From Pedobacter alluvionis (GTDB taxonomy: Bacteria > Bacteroidota > Bacteroidia > Sphingobacteriales > Sphingobacteriaceae), in the NCBI RefSeq assembly GCF_003664035.1, contig NZ_RCCK01000014.1, positions 580,230-644,229 of the forward strand: a DNA stretch of 64,000 nt, in the 5' to 3' direction. This document shows positions 18,038 to 27,214 of this stretch, in pieces (positions within the stretch are counted from its first letter, which is position 1; every line of letters begins with the position of its first letter). The notes below the pieces were generated by a model. It had not been told where the DNA came from and searched no databases. It saw nothing but the letters and a program-made list of their open reading frames with translations. The position numbers and the translations under genes are program-made.

Positions 18038-18514
18038 ATCTACCACCCATAAAACGTTCCTACGGAACGAAAAAAACATATATTTTTTTTCTACCCATGA
18101 TTCGTCCCGATGGGACGGCAAATATTGTTATAGTCGTTTATATTTAATTGACTTTTTTTTGTCATTGCTGTAAACCGTCCCATTGGGACGGATCATGGGT
18201 AGCCAATTTGTTATTGGCGTTTCGTTCCGTAAGAACGTTTGGTAGGTATTTGTGCACAGCCCCTTTGTTTATAAACCCGATAAAGCAGAATAGCCCGGAG
18301 CGCAGCGAGGACTATAAGCGATAGCGGGGCTGCTGTTCCCGATGAAATACGGAGTGCTGATTTTCAAATCCTAATGAAAAATCAATCCATAAAAGCTGTA
18401 GCCCTCTTCGCCCATATCCTGAAATAAATCCAGGATGACGGATCGATATATTATAATCATCTAAAAATCAGCAAGATTTATTAAAAAAATCTTTTCTATT
18501 AATTAAAATATTTT
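18038..18514. other. Gene-free stretch SH3 protein - rpsA
   Basis: It is occupied by the nested inverted repeat 18040-18246, and then by a GC-rich element around 18290-18350 (AGCCCGGAGCGCAGCGAGGA followed by AAGCGATAGCGGGG) that looks like another dispersed repeat. A stretch near 18400-18440 (CCTGAAATAAATCCAGGATGACGG) resembles a further repeat type. The rpsA promoter follows. No gene was found. Confidence 0.6.
18040..18246. repeat. Nested long inverted repeat (about 207 bp)
   Basis: Outer arms ACGTTCCTACGGAACGAAA (18054-18072) and its inverted copy (18220-18238) differ at one base; inner arms 18091-18118 and 18175-18202 (CTACCCATGATTCGTCCC and on) are inverted copies matching at 26 of 28 positions. 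Each arm is itself partly palindromic (GTTCCTACGGAAC; CGTCCCGATGGGACG). The centre (18119-18174) is AT-rich. The whole looks like a mobile intergenic element with imperfect inverted ends rather than a terminator. Confidence 0.75.
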
Positions 18515-18559
18515 TACCTTTGCAGTCCCTAAATAGGGAAAAAAGGAGATAATTAATTA
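18515..18559 (+). promoter_or_regulatory. rpsA promoter box, leader hairpin and ribosome-binding site
   Basis: TACCTTTG at 18515-18522 is an exact -7 box. TCCCTA/TAGGGA (18526-18539) can form a small hairpin at the very 5' end of the transcript. AAAGGAG ending at 18548 is one of the few Shine-Dalgarno-like sequences of the window, 11 bases before the ATG at 18560. Confidence 0.55.
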
Positions 18560-20494
18560 ATGGCTAAAAAACAAGTAGCAGAAAAAGAATTAGCAGCTAA
18601 AACAGCTGAACTTCAGGGAGAAGGCGGACGCCTGACTGAAAAAGAAACTATCGAATCAGAAGCTGATTCAGTTTCGATCGAATCGATCAAATCATCATTA
18701 GCAACACCAACCGAAGATTTCGATTGGGATGCAGATGAAAAAGTTTTCGGTAATTACAATGATGCAGACCGTAAAAAGTTTGAAGATATGTATGCCGGAA
18801 CATTCAATCAGATCACTAAAGGTGAAATCATTAGCGGTATTGTTGTTTCAATTAACAACAAAGATGTAGTATTAAACGTTGGTTTTAAATCAGACGGTTT
18901 AGTTTCTACTTCAGAATTCCGTGATACACCAGATCTAAAAATCGGCGATTCAGTTGACGTTTTCGTTGAAGCACCAGAAGATGCTAACGGTCAATTGATC
19001 CTTTCTCGCAAAAGAGCAAAAACCCAAAGATCATGGGAAGCTATTAACGAGGCTCTTGAAAATGATAGAATCATCAACGGTTTCGTTAAGAGCCGTACTA
19101 AAGGTGGTTTAATTGTTGATATCATGGGCGTTGAGGCTTTCTTACCAGGATCTCAAATTGATATTAAACCTATCCGCGATTACGATGTATACGTGGGTAA
19201 AACAATGGAATTCAAAGTTGTTAAAATTAACCATGAGTTTAAAAACGTAGTTGTTTCTCATAAAGTGTTAATCGAAGACGATTTAGAAAGCCAAAAAGTA
19301 GAGATCGTTTCTAAATTAGAAAAAGGTCAGGTACTTGAAGGTACTGTTAAAAACATTACTGATTTCGGTGTATTCATCGATTTAGGTGGTGTTGATGGTT
19401 TACTTCACATTACTGATATTTCTTGGGGCCGCATAGAGCATCCAAAAGAAGTATTATCATTAGATGAAAAAATCAACGTAGTTGTTTTAGATTTCGATGA
19501 TGAGAAAAAACGTATCGCTTTAGGCTTGAAACAATTAACTCCACACCCTTGGGAAAACTTAAGTACTGACATCCAGGTTGGTTCTAAAGTAAAAGGAAAA
19601 ATCGTAACTGTTGCAGATTACGGTGCTTTCTTAGAAATCATCCCAGGTGTTGAAGGATTAATCCACGTTTCTGAAATGAGCTGGTCACAAAACTTAAGAA
19701 ACCCACAAGAATTCTTAAAAGTTGGTGATGAGATCGAAGCTGAAGTTTTAACTTTAGACAGAGACGAGCGCAAAATGAGCTTAGGTATTAAACAATTATC
19801 TAACGATCCATGGCAAGAAGTTGCTGCTAAATTCCCAGTTGGAAGCAAGCACCAGGCAACTGTTAAAAACATGACTAACTTCGGTGTTTTTGTTGAAATC
19901 GAAGAAGGTATTGATGGTTTAATCCACATTTCTGACTTATCATGGTCTAAAAAAGTAAACCACCCTAACGAATTCACTAAAGTTGGTGATGTGTTAGACG
20001 TAGTTGTTTTAGAATTAGATGTTGATAACCGCAAATTAAGCTTAGGTCACAAACAACTAGAAGAAAACCCTTGGGATACTTTCGAAACGATCTTCACTTT
20101 AGATTCGGTTCACCAGGGTACTGTTGTTAAAGTAACTGATAAAGGTGCTGTTATTGCTTTACCTTATGGTGTAGAAGGTTTCGTACCGACTAAACACATG
20201 GTTAAAGAGGACGGTACTTCAGTTAAAGCTGAAGAAACCAATGACTTCAAAATCATTGAATTCAACAAAGAAGCAAAACGTATCGTAGTATCTCACGCCC
20301 GTATCTGGGAAGAGGTTAAAGCTGAAGCTGTAGCAGAAGAAAGAAATGCTAAGAAAAAAGAAGCTAAAGCTGCTGTAACTGCGGTTAAAAAAGTTAAAGA
20401 TTCTGTAGAGAAATCTACTTTAGGAGACTTAGACGTATTGGCTCAATTGAAATCGCAATTAGAAGGCGAAGAAAGCAAAGCTAAAAAAGGCTAG
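18560..20494 (+). CDS. rpsA: 30S ribosomal protein S1
   Basis: S1 binds mRNA on the small ribosomal subunit and helps it into the decoding channel. The 644 residues have an acidic N-terminal segment of about 90 residues, then six S1 (OB-fold) repeats, seen from the recurring GxxxxGxVxxxxxFGVFVExxxxxxGLIHxSxxSW pattern, and a Lys/Glu/Ala-rich C-terminal tail. The third to fifth repeats are the most alike. It has a strong promoter, a Shine-Dalgarno sequence, and a terminator at 20516. Confidence 0.97.
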   Translation: MAKKQVAEKELAAKTAELQGEGGRLTEKETIESEADSVSIESIKSSLATPTEDFDWDADEKVFGNYNDADRKKFEDMYAGTFNQITKGEIISGIVVSINNKDVVLNVGFKSDGLVSTSEFRDTPDLKIGDSVDVFVEAPEDANGQLILSRKRAKTQRSWEAINEALENDRIINGFVKSRTKGGLIVDIMGVEAFLPGSQIDIKPIRDYDVYVGKTMEFKVVKINHEFKNVVVSHKVLIEDDLESQKVEIVSKLEKGQVLEGTVKNITDFGVFIDLGGVDGLLHITDISWGRIEHPKEVLSLDEKINVVVLDFDDEKKRIALGLKQLTPHPWENLSTDIQVGSKVKGKIVTVADYGAFLEIIPGVEGLIHVSEMSWSQNLRNPQEFLKVGDEIEAEVLTLDRDERKMSLGIKQLSNDPWQEVAAKFPVGSKHQATVKNMTNFGVFVEIEEGIDGLIHISDLSWSKKVNHPNEFTKVGDVLDVVVLELDVDNRKLSLGHKQLEENPWDTFETIFTLDSVHQGTVVKVTDKGAVIALPYGVEGFVPTKHMVKEDGTSVKAEETNDFKIIEFNKEAKRIVVSHARIWEEVKAEAVAEERNAKKKEAKAAVTAVKKVKDSVEKSTLGDLDVLAQLKSQLEGEESKAKKG

Positions 20495-20515
20495 TTCTTT
20501 TTAACTGAATATATT

Positions 20516-20548
20516 AATCCCGATGGCGAAAGTTATCGGGATTTTTTT
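20516..20548 (+). terminator. rpsA terminator with GAAA loop
   Basis: A 12-bp stem (AATCCCGATGGC against GTTATCGGGATT, with G-U pairs) is closed by a GAAA tetraloop and followed by a T-run. Confidence 0.85.
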
Positions 20549-20684
20549 GTGGTTATTTTTTGCCACGGAAACACGGAATGCACGGATCTCCTCCATGAAT
20601 CGTCATTTCGAGGCTGGGATTGCGCGAGCCGAAGCAATCTTTTTCGCTTTTCTTTTTATCAGAGCGGAAATTTGCAACCTGAGC

Positions 20685-20861
20685 TTATATTTTTTCAAAT
20701 ACCTTATATAGTAAATCATAATTAGAAAACGAAAGCAAGCGCTTATCGGTAAATGCAATCCCGCTATACTTTCTTCCGTGAAAAACGGCATTAATCTTAT
20801 CGTCTGCATGCTAGACTTTATTTAACAGAGGAAGTAGACCTTGGCTGATAATTTCTTCCAT
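20685..20861 (-). pseudogene. Possible gene remnant with one in-frame stop
   Basis: Reading the minus strand from ATG 20861 gives 16 protein-like codons (MEEIISQGLLPLLNKV), a TAG, then 41 codons with normal amino-acid composition (HADDKINAVFHGRKYSG, then LLSFSNYDLLYKVFEKI) and a TAA at 20685. It is too short to name. A 41-codon open run can occur by chance in this DNA, so the call is weak. Confidence 0.3.
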
Positions 20862-20950
20862 CTTTTTAAACAAAACTAGTTGCAATATTTCCGGAAGGAG
20901 TTAGTACTCATTGGTAAAACTACCAACTTTCATCGGGCGCGTTTTTTTCT

Positions 20951-20958
20951 TACTTTTG
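20951..20958 (+). promoter_or_regulatory. Predicted -7 promoter box of the S41 peptidase gene
   Basis: TACTTTTG matches TAnnTTTG exactly, 17 bases before ATG 20976. No clear -33 element was found. Confidence 0.5.
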
Positions 20959-20975
20959 ATTAAATCCCTCTTAAT

Positions 20976-21974
20976 ATGTATAAAATAAGCATTATAATCA
21001 TTTTTTGTTTCATCTCTATTGCCAATACTGCATATAGCCAAGCGGATAGCGTTAAAAAATACTTAATATCTGCATTGGATATGATGAAAGCAAAATCGGT
21101 TAACAAGGGCAAAGTCAACTGGGATTCACTATATAATTCTTCTTTAAAATCGGCTGCCACCTGCAAAACAATAAGAGATACATACCCTATTATTACCGAT
21201 GCCCTTAAAGGGCTAGAAGATGCGCACTCAAGATTTTATGCCCCGGAGACTGTAAAAGAATATTTGCTCGGTTATAGGGCAACCGGACAAGAATTCCCTG
21301 TTATTAAAGCTGACTTTTTAGAAAACAAATATGCTTACATTACTTTACCAGAAATTGGATGTTATAATTTTGATGACTGGAATGAATATGTAGATACTTT
21401 CTATAAGCGATTAACCGAACTGCAAAAACACAATCCCAAAGGCTGGATACTAGATTTGAGGGATAATATTGGCGGAATGTTTTACCCAATGTATGCCGCT
21501 ATTTCCCCGCTTTTAAATGATCAAAAGGTAATTGCAACTAAAGATGCTAAAGGAGAAATCACATATTTCGCTTACAAAAACGGCAAATTTTACGAAGGGA
21601 AAAACCTTGCTCATCAATTTAACCTTAAAAACAAAGGCGTTACTACAGTAACTAAACCCCTGGTGATCCTCATCAATAAGAAAACAGGAAGTTCAGGCGA
21701 GTTTGCGGCCATCTCATTTGCCGGACAAAAAAACGTGAAATTCATTGGAGAAAACACTCAAGGATTAACCTCAGGGAATCAAGAGTATAAATTAAGCGAT
21801 GGTGCATTTTTAGTACTTACCATTGGAAATACAGTGGATAGAAACCAAAAAGAATATACTAAAATTGGGGAAGGGCTTACTCCTGATTTTAAAATAGAAA
21901 CATCTGGTAAACAAGCAGAAACAAATCGGTTATACATGAGTAAGGCAATTGAAGTTTTAAATACCATCAAATAA
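20976..21974 (+). CDS. S41-family (C-terminal processing) peptidase, secreted
   Basis: The 332 residues have a signal peptide (ending YSQ), an alpha-helical part, and an S41 peptidase core: GWILDLRDNIGG at about 157-167 and GSSGEFAAISF with the nucleophile Ser at 239-240, then FIGENTQGLTSG. The usual Lys of CtpA-like enzymes is replaced in the last block, so the exact dyad is uncertain; many short Bacteroidota S41 proteins share this. No PDZ domain is present. It is followed after six bases by the GH20 gene and probably shares its transcript. Confidence 0.85.
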   Translation: MYKISIIIIFCFISIANTAYSQADSVKKYLISALDMMKAKSVNKGKVNWDSLYNSSLKSAATCKTIRDTYPIITDALKGLEDAHSRFYAPETVKEYLLGYRATGQEFPVIKADFLENKYAYITLPEIGCYNFDDWNEYVDTFYKRLTELQKHNPKGWILDLRDNIGGMFYPMYAAISPLLNDQKVIATKDAKGEITYFAYKNGKFYEGKNLAHQFNLKNKGVTTVTKPLVILINKKTGSSGEFAAISFAGQKNVKFIGENTQGLTSGNQEYKLSDGAFLVLTIGNTVDRNQKEYTKIGEGLTPDFKIETSGKQAETNRLYMSKAIEVLNTIK

Positions 21975-21980
21975 GAAATA

Positions 21981-23645
21981 ATGAGAAGTATTTTTTTAAT
22001 AGCAATAGCTTGTCTTAGCGTTAAACTTTCAGCACAGGAAATTAATATCATTCCGCAACCAGTTTCTATTAAATTAGATCAAAAAGCACAACCTTTTAAA
22101 ATAGATATTACGACTAGCTTTTATGCTGATTTTGGTGCGAACAGTTCCATTATTTTTTTAGATGAGTACCTGAATAAATATTATAATCTAAAATTGAAAT
22201 GGTTCAAAAACCTAGACATTAAAAGAAAAAATATGATCAATGTGATCATCGATAAAGGGGTAAGCAATGCAAATCAATATCAATTAAAGATAGATCAAAA
22301 TACCATTACGATTACCGCCGGATCGGATACTGCTGCTTTTTACGGCATCCAAAGCTTGATACAATTATTGCCAACTTCAAAATCAACCAGCTTAAATATT
22401 CCTGCTGTCGAAATTACCGATTACCCGCGTTTCGATTACCGAGGCATGCACCTCGATGTAAGTCGCCATTTTTTTGATGTAGCCTTTGTAAAACAGTACA
22501 TCGACTACTTAGCGCTGCATAAAATGAATTATTTTCATTGGCATTTAACTGATGACCATGGATGGAGAATCGAGATTAAAAAATATCCAAAGCTGACTGA
22601 AATCGGTGCCTGGAGAAACGGAAGTATTATTGGTTTATGGCCGGGAAAAGGAAATGAAAATATTAAATACCAGGTTTTACCAAAAGAAGTAAAAATTACA
22701 CCAAAAGATGGCGTGCTTAAAACCGATGGCATTAAACATGGCGGATATTATACCCAGGAGCAGATTAAAGAGGTAGTTGATTATGCCGCCAAACGTTACA
22801 TTACCATTATTCCTGAAATTGAAATGCCTGCGCATAGTATGGCTTTATTGGCTGCTTACCCTGAATTAGGCACCGAGCCCAATAAAAAATATGAAGTTGC
22901 CGAAACCTGGGGAATGATGAACAAATACAATAATGTATTACAGGCTTCTGATACCACATTTAAGTTTTTAGAAAATGTTTTAACAGAAGTAATGGACCTA
23001 TTTCCATCGCCATACATCCATATTGGTGGTGATGAAGCTTCGAAAATATGGTGGAAAAAATCGGATGTTTCGCAAGAGATCATGAAAGCCAACGGATTGA
23101 AAAATGAAAGTGAGCTACAAAGTTATTTTATCCGGAGGATGGAAAAATTTGTGAATAGCAAGGGCAAAACCATCATCGGCTGGAACGAGATTTTACAAGG
23201 AGGCCTGGCACCAAATGCGGTGGTAATGAGCTGGCAAGGCGAAAAAGGTGGTATTGAAGCCGCCAAACAGCAACATAAGGTAATTATGACGCCTGAAATT
23301 AAAATGTATTTTAACCACGCCCAATTTGTAAAAGAAGACAGCTTAACCGCAAACAAATTTTCACCTTTAATTAACGTTTATAATTATGAGCCCGTACCAG
23401 CTGAATTAAGTACCGAGCAGGCTAAATACATTTGGGGTGCACAGGGCTGTTTATGGAGTGAATACATTACCAATCCGGCAAAAGTGCAGTATCAGCTTTT
23501 CCCACGCCTGGATGCCCTGAGCGAAATTTTGTGGAGCCCCAAAGAAAAACGCAATTATCCTGATTTTCAGAAAAGACTTAAAACACAGTTTAAGCGATAC
23601 GATTTAATGGGCATTACCTATTCGAAAAGATATTTAGAAAATTAG
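21981..23645 (+). CDS. Beta-N-acetylhexosaminidase, GH20
   Basis: This exo-enzyme removes terminal GlcNAc or GalNAc from glycans, in the periplasm or outside. The 554 residues have a signal peptide (SVKLSAQ), a GH20b N-terminal domain (about 20-140), and the catalytic barrel with RGMHLDVSRHFF, HWHLTDDHGWRIEI, EIEMPAHS, and HIGGDEASK containing the catalytic pair Asp351-Glu352. The substrate-assisted mechanism uses that pair. It could trim chitin, peptidoglycan or N-glycan ends; a link to the Endo H-like enzyme 26 kb away is possible but unproven. Its stop codon overlaps that of the convergent AraC gene. Confidence 0.95.
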   Translation: MRSIFLIAIACLSVKLSAQEINIIPQPVSIKLDQKAQPFKIDITTSFYADFGANSSIIFLDEYLNKYYNLKLKWFKNLDIKRKNMINVIIDKGVSNANQYQLKIDQNTITITAGSDTAAFYGIQSLIQLLPTSKSTSLNIPAVEITDYPRFDYRGMHLDVSRHFFDVAFVKQYIDYLALHKMNYFHWHLTDDHGWRIEIKKYPKLTEIGAWRNGSIIGLWPGKGNENIKYQVLPKEVKITPKDGVLKTDGIKHGGYYTQEQIKEVVDYAAKRYITIIPEIEMPAHSMALLAAYPELGTEPNKKYEVAETWGMMNKYNNVLQASDTTFKFLENVLTEVMDLFPSPYIHIGGDEASKIWWKKSDVSQEIMKANGLKNESELQSYFIRRMEKFVNSKGKTIIGWNEILQGGLAPNAVVMSWQGEKGGIEAAKQQHKVIMTPEIKMYFNHAQFVKEDSLTANKFSPLINVYNYEPVPAELSTEQAKYIWGAQGCLWSEYITNPAKVQYQLFPRLDALSEILWSPKEKRNYPDFQKRLKTQFKRYDLMGITYSKRYLEN

Positions 23646-24568
23646 TGAATGATCTGTTTTGCCACCTGCATCTGATAAGTACCCGGTGTAATACCCACGA
23701 TCTTTTTAAATGCCCTGATAAAGTAATTGGCATCGTTAAAACCTAGCTCGTAACTTATTGAGGCTACTTTTGTGCCGGGTTGGGCCAATAAAAGCTTGGC
23801 CTTATTGATTTTTTCTGTCAGGATAAAATCGTTCGGGCTGATGCCCAGTTCGCGCTTAAACAACCTATAAAAGGTTGCCTTGCTCATACAGGCCTTATCG
23901 CTCAGACTATTGATGCTGATCTTCTCGTTAAGGTTAGATTTAATGTAGTTCAACACAAAGGCCAAAGGGTTTTGATTGAGGTTATAACCTTCATCGCTGA
24001 TGGTTTTAAGATTTTGAGTCTGCATAATGCGAACCAATAATTCTTTTAAAGTTAAATCGGCTAAAACATCTTTTTCTTTTGTCCGTTCAGAGCAGATCCT
24101 GATTACTTTATTGATAAGATAGGCAATCTCCTCATTGTTATAAAAATGGTATTCATCGTAGTTTAGCAGCCATTTCTCATTGCTGCCTTCTTTCGGGAAA
24201 AATTCGTTCAAATAAGAAATTGTTTTTTGGATCTGCTCCTGATCTATAGCCAGGGCAATACATTGAGTGGGATTAAGATCAGAAGCTTCAGGAAAATCAA
24301 TTTCCATGGTAACGGCAGGCGGAACAATAACAGTTTGGCCAGGAAAATAATCAAAACCTTTCTTATCAAATAAATGCATTACCTTTTTGCCCCTCAGCAT
24401 GCTCGTAATCACAAAATCATTAAAAGTAAGCGGAACTTTATACGATTCGGTATAGGTTTCGAAAACATTTAATTCGCAACGTTCTAAGGTATAAGAGGTT
24501 CTGTTCTCTACCAAAGTTTGCAAGGCTTCCGATGCACTGAGATTTACCTGATCTAATGTATGTTGCAT
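23642..24568 (-). CDS. AraC-family transcriptional regulator
   Basis: A 308-residue DNA-binding regulator. The N-terminal part (about 20-190) is an effector or dimerisation domain of the AraC_N type (LFDKKGFDYFPGQTVIVPP). The C-terminal part (about 215-300) has two helix-turn-helix motifs (ISINSLSDKACMSKATFYRLFK and VASISYELGFNDANYFIRAFK). It is divergent from the aldehyde dehydrogenase gene with a 323-base gap, so it very probably controls that gene, perhaps in response to an aldehyde or alcohol. Confidence 0.92.
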   Translation of the reverse strand: MQHTLDQVNLSASEALQTLVENRTSYTLERCELNVFETYTESYKVPLTFNDFVITSMLRGKKVMHLFDKKGFDYFPGQTVIVPPAVTMEIDFPEASDLNPTQCIALAIDQEQIQKTISYLNEFFPKEGSNEKWLLNYDEYHFYNNEEIAYLINKVIRICSERTKEKDVLADLTLKELLVRIMQTQNLKTISDEGYNLNQNPLAFVLNYIKSNLNEKISINSLSDKACMSKATFYRLFKRELGISPNDFILTEKINKAKLLLAQPGTKVASISYELGFNDANYFIRAFKKIVGITPGTYQMQVAKQIIH

Positions 24569-24891
24569 AAACCGAAAAGATTTGGTCAGACATATTTAAT
24601 AAACTCAAATATAATTATTTCAGCTAGTTATATCGTATAGATAAATGCCTGGAACCTGCATGACATGACCTAATCTGCATTTGCTGACTGTTAAGATCAT
24701 TATGGTTACATAGCCTGAAATAATAATGCTATCAATTGATTCGATTGTACTATCTGCTCCATAGGCTTTGCCATTAGGTTTGTATTAACCAAATCTTAAA
24801 AAATTAAAAATCACAATGAGCCATCCCATTAAAAATCTTATACCAAACACCGCTCAAAATGATTTTTAAAATTTAATAATCAATAATAATT
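24569..24891. promoter_or_regulatory. Divergent control region AraC / aldehyde dehydrogenase
   Basis: TAGGTTTG at 24775-24782 is an exact -7 box for the dehydrogenase, about 110 bases before its ATG. Upstream, TGCATGACATGACC and TCTGCATTTGCTGAC (about 24657-24692) repeat a TGCAT-containing motif and could be AraC half-sites, but this is a guess. No gene is present. Confidence 0.4.
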
Positions 24892-26397
24892 ATGGAAAAT
24901 TTAATTGAAAAACCATCATTCAAGCCGCATTACGATAATTACATTGGAGGGAAATTTGTAGCCCCGGTAAAAGGTGCTTACTTCGATAACATATCGCCAA
25001 TTGATGGTAAAGTTTTTACTAAAGCAGCACACTCCACAAAGGAAGATTTAGAATTAGCCGTTGATGCCGCATATCAGGCATTTAAAACCTGGAGCAAAAC
25101 ATCTTCTACCGAAAGAAGTATCATTTTAAACAAGATTGCACAGCGGATGGAAGATAACCTCGAATACCTGGCGGCGGTTGAAACCATCGATAATGGTAAG
25201 GCGGTTAGAGAAACCTTAGCTGCCGATTTACCATTAGGCGTAGACCATTTCAGGTATTTCGCGGGAGTAATCCGTGCCGAAGAAGGTTCACTTTCAGAAC
25301 TCGATCAAAATACTGTTTCGTTAATCGTACATGAGCCGATTGGTGTGGTGGCGCAAATTATTCCATGGAATTTTCCATTGTTAATGGGCATCTGGAAACT
25401 TGCCCCTGCCCTTGCCGCGGGTAACTGTGTGGTGTTAAAACCAGCAGAAAGTACACCAGTTTCTATTATGATTTTAATGGAATTAATCGGCGATTTATTA
25501 CCTCCGGGAGTAATAAATGTGGTAAACGGTTTTGGAGCTGAACTTGGACGTGCCTTAGTGACTAATCCTAAAATTTCGAAAGCCGCATTTACAGGCTCTA
25601 CCCCTACAGGCAGATTGGTAATGCAATATGCAACCGAAAACATTATCCCGGTTACACTGGAACTTGGTGGAAAATCACCCAACATTTTCTTCAGTTCGGT
25701 AATGGCAGAAGATGATGCCTTTTTAGATAAAGCGGTAGAAGGTGCGGTAATGTTTGCTTTAAACCAGGGTGAAATTTGTACCTGTCCATCACGTTTATTG
25801 ATCCAGGAAGATATTTACGAAAAATTTATTGCCAAAGTAATTGAGAGAACAGAAGCGATAAAAGTCGGTAGTCCTTTGGATAGAACGGTAATGATGGGTG
25901 CGCAAGCTTCAAAAATCCAATATGAAAAAATTGCGCAATACATTAAATTAGGTAAAGAAGAAGGTGCCGAAGTGTTAACTGGTGGCGAGGTGAACGAATT
26001 ACCTGGCGAATTGGGTGGCGGTTATTACATCAAACCAACCATCTTTAAGGGCCATAACAAAATGAGGATTTTTCAGGAGGAAATTTTCGGTCCGGTATTG
26101 GCCGTTACAACCTTTAAAACAGTAGAAGAAGCCATTGAAATTGCAAACGACACTTTGTATGGTTTAGGTGCCGGTGTTTGGACGCGCGATGCACATGAGC
26201 TTTACCAGGTACCGAGAGCCATTCAGGCAGGTCGTGTTTGGGTAAATCAATACCATGCTTATCCTGCAGGTGCTCCTTTTGGTGGCTACAAGCAATCGGG
26301 TGTGGGCAGAGAAAACCACAAAATGATGTTAGGCCACTACCGCCAGACCAAAAACATGCTTATATCTTACGATAAAAATAAATTAGGTTTCTTTTAG
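24892..26397 (+). CDS. NAD-dependent aldehyde dehydrogenase (ExaC/AcoD type)
   Basis: It oxidises an aldehyde, probably acetaldehyde or a similar short one, to the acid in the cytosol. The 501 residues show the NAD-binding PWNFPLLMG and FTGSTPTGR, the general base Glu257 in LELGGK, and the nucleophile Cys296 in NQGEICTCPSR; the CTCPSR form is typical of ExaC/AldB enzymes. The C-terminal ends in YKQSGVGRENH. The AraC gene upstream and the DUF779 gene downstream form the usual neighbourhood of this subfamily. Confidence 0.93.
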   Translation: MENLIEKPSFKPHYDNYIGGKFVAPVKGAYFDNISPIDGKVFTKAAHSTKEDLELAVDAAYQAFKTWSKTSSTERSIILNKIAQRMEDNLEYLAAVETIDNGKAVRETLAADLPLGVDHFRYFAGVIRAEEGSLSELDQNTVSLIVHEPIGVVAQIIPWNFPLLMGIWKLAPALAAGNCVVLKPAESTPVSIMILMELIGDLLPPGVINVVNGFGAELGRALVTNPKISKAAFTGSTPTGRLVMQYATENIIPVTLELGGKSPNIFFSSVMAEDDAFLDKAVEGAVMFALNQGEICTCPSRLLIQEDIYEKFIAKVIERTEAIKVGSPLDRTVMMGAQASKIQYEKIAQYIKLGKEEGAEVLTGGEVNELPGELGGGYYIKPTIFKGHNKMRIFQEEIFGPVLAVTTFKTVEEAIEIANDTLYGLGAGVWTRDAHELYQVPRAIQAGRVWVNQYHAYPAGAPFGGYKQSGVGRENHKMMLGHYRQTKNMLISYDKNKLGFF

Positions 26398-26400
26398 TTA

Positions 26401-26545
26401 GATCATAGTTGATGGTTTATTGCATAGCGTAAAAGATCATAGTTGATGGTTTGTTAGTTCATAGCTTAGTGTTTCATAAAAACTAAATCTTGCGATAAAT
26501 GAAATAAGCACCACGACTATCAACCTACCTGACCATGAACCATCA
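26401..26545. repeat. Direct and inverted GATCATAGTTGATGG repeats
   Basis: GATCATAGTTGATGGTTT occurs at 26401-26418 and again at 26435-26452. The inverted core (AACCATCAAC) follows near 26535-26550, so the transcript between the dehydrogenase and DUF779 genes can fold back. A related motif lies upstream of the DUF1080 gene near 14385-14430. Confidence 0.6.
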
Positions 26546-26596
26546 ACCACATAAGTATCAAAATATGAAGAACCATAAAACCACCTATACATTATC

Positions 26597-26971
26597 ATGA
26601 TCGAGCGAATAGACAGTACAGAAAAAGCAAAAGAGCTGATTGCGATACTTAAAGAAAAGCATGGAGAACTCATGTTTTACCAGGCTGGTGGTTGTTGCGA
26701 GGGTACACAGCCTCAATGTTTCGAAAAAGGAGGTTATTACCTGCGGATGCGCGATGTTTGTTTAGGTGAAATAGAAGGTTGCGAGTTTTGGGTAGACAGA
26801 GACCTGTTCGAGTATTGGAAATTCTCACACTTTACTTTAGATGTACTGGATGGATTTGGTGTAGGTGGTTTTTCGTTAGAAACCCCGCTTCAAAAAACCT
26901 TTAAGATCCATTACCGCCTATTCTCTGAAGAAGAATTAAAAGATTTAACTCCAGTTAAAACGGCGGAGTAA
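26597..26971 (+). CDS. DUF779 family protein, partner of aldehyde dehydrogenase
   Basis: A 124-residue cytosolic protein of the DUF779 family with the conserved block GGCCEGTQPQC at about 32-42 and later GCEFWVD. The Cys residues could bind a metal. This family occurs beside ExaC/AcoD-type aldehyde dehydrogenases in many bacteria, as here (200-base gap). Its exact role is not known to me. A terminator follows. Confidence 0.85.
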   Translation: MIERIDSTEKAKELIAILKEKHGELMFYQAGGCCEGTQPQCFEKGGYYLRMRDVCLGEIEGCEFWVDRDLFEYWKFSHFTLDVLDGFGVGGFSLETPLQKTFKIHYRLFSEEELKDLTPVKTAE

Positions 26972-26995
26972 TTGTTGTTTATTTGGTTTAAACAG

Positions 26996-27029
26996 AAGCC
27001 AGTTCGGAGAAATCCAGCTGGCTTTTTTT
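26996..27029 (+). terminator. Terminator after the DUF779 gene
   Basis: AAGCCAG pairs with CTGGCTT around a 15-base loop, followed by a run of T. Confidence 0.7.
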
Positions 27030-27051
27030 GTTTATATATTCTATAAGAAAT

Positions 27052-27083
27052 CGTCATCTCGACCGGAACGCAGTGAAATGACG
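27052..27083. repeat. Short copy of the GTCATTTCGA dispersed repeat
   Basis: CGTCATCTCGACC at one end and GAAATGACG at the other, with GGAACGCAGT between, form a compact version of the element at 1129-1212 and 35019-35099. Confidence 0.65.
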
Positions 27084-27214
27084 ACCCTCTGTGGCATAGC
27101 ATTGTTCATTTCACTTCATTCCTAATACCTTGTTTAACAGAATTTTAGATAACTATAATAAAGCACACGCACTATTTTAAAAATTTATGCAATCTTTGCA
27201 TTAAAAATTAAACA

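Larger units (their letters stand above)
20495..20950. other. Gene-free stretch rpsA-S41 peptidase
   Basis: It contains the rpsA terminator, a dispersed-repeat copy near 20602-20645 (GTCATTTCGAGGCTGGGATT then GCCGAAGCAATCT), and from 20685 to 20861 a possible gene remnant on the minus strand, described separately. Otherwise nothing is recognised. Confidence 0.5.

Noticed and set aside
17982..18173. A short open frame at the end of the SH3 protein gene
   Set aside because: It is out of frame with the SH3 gene and continues into the inverted-repeat element; no start signal or family.
20523..20711. A 62-codon open frame after rpsA
   Set aside because: It begins in the loop of the rpsA terminator and crosses a dispersed repeat.
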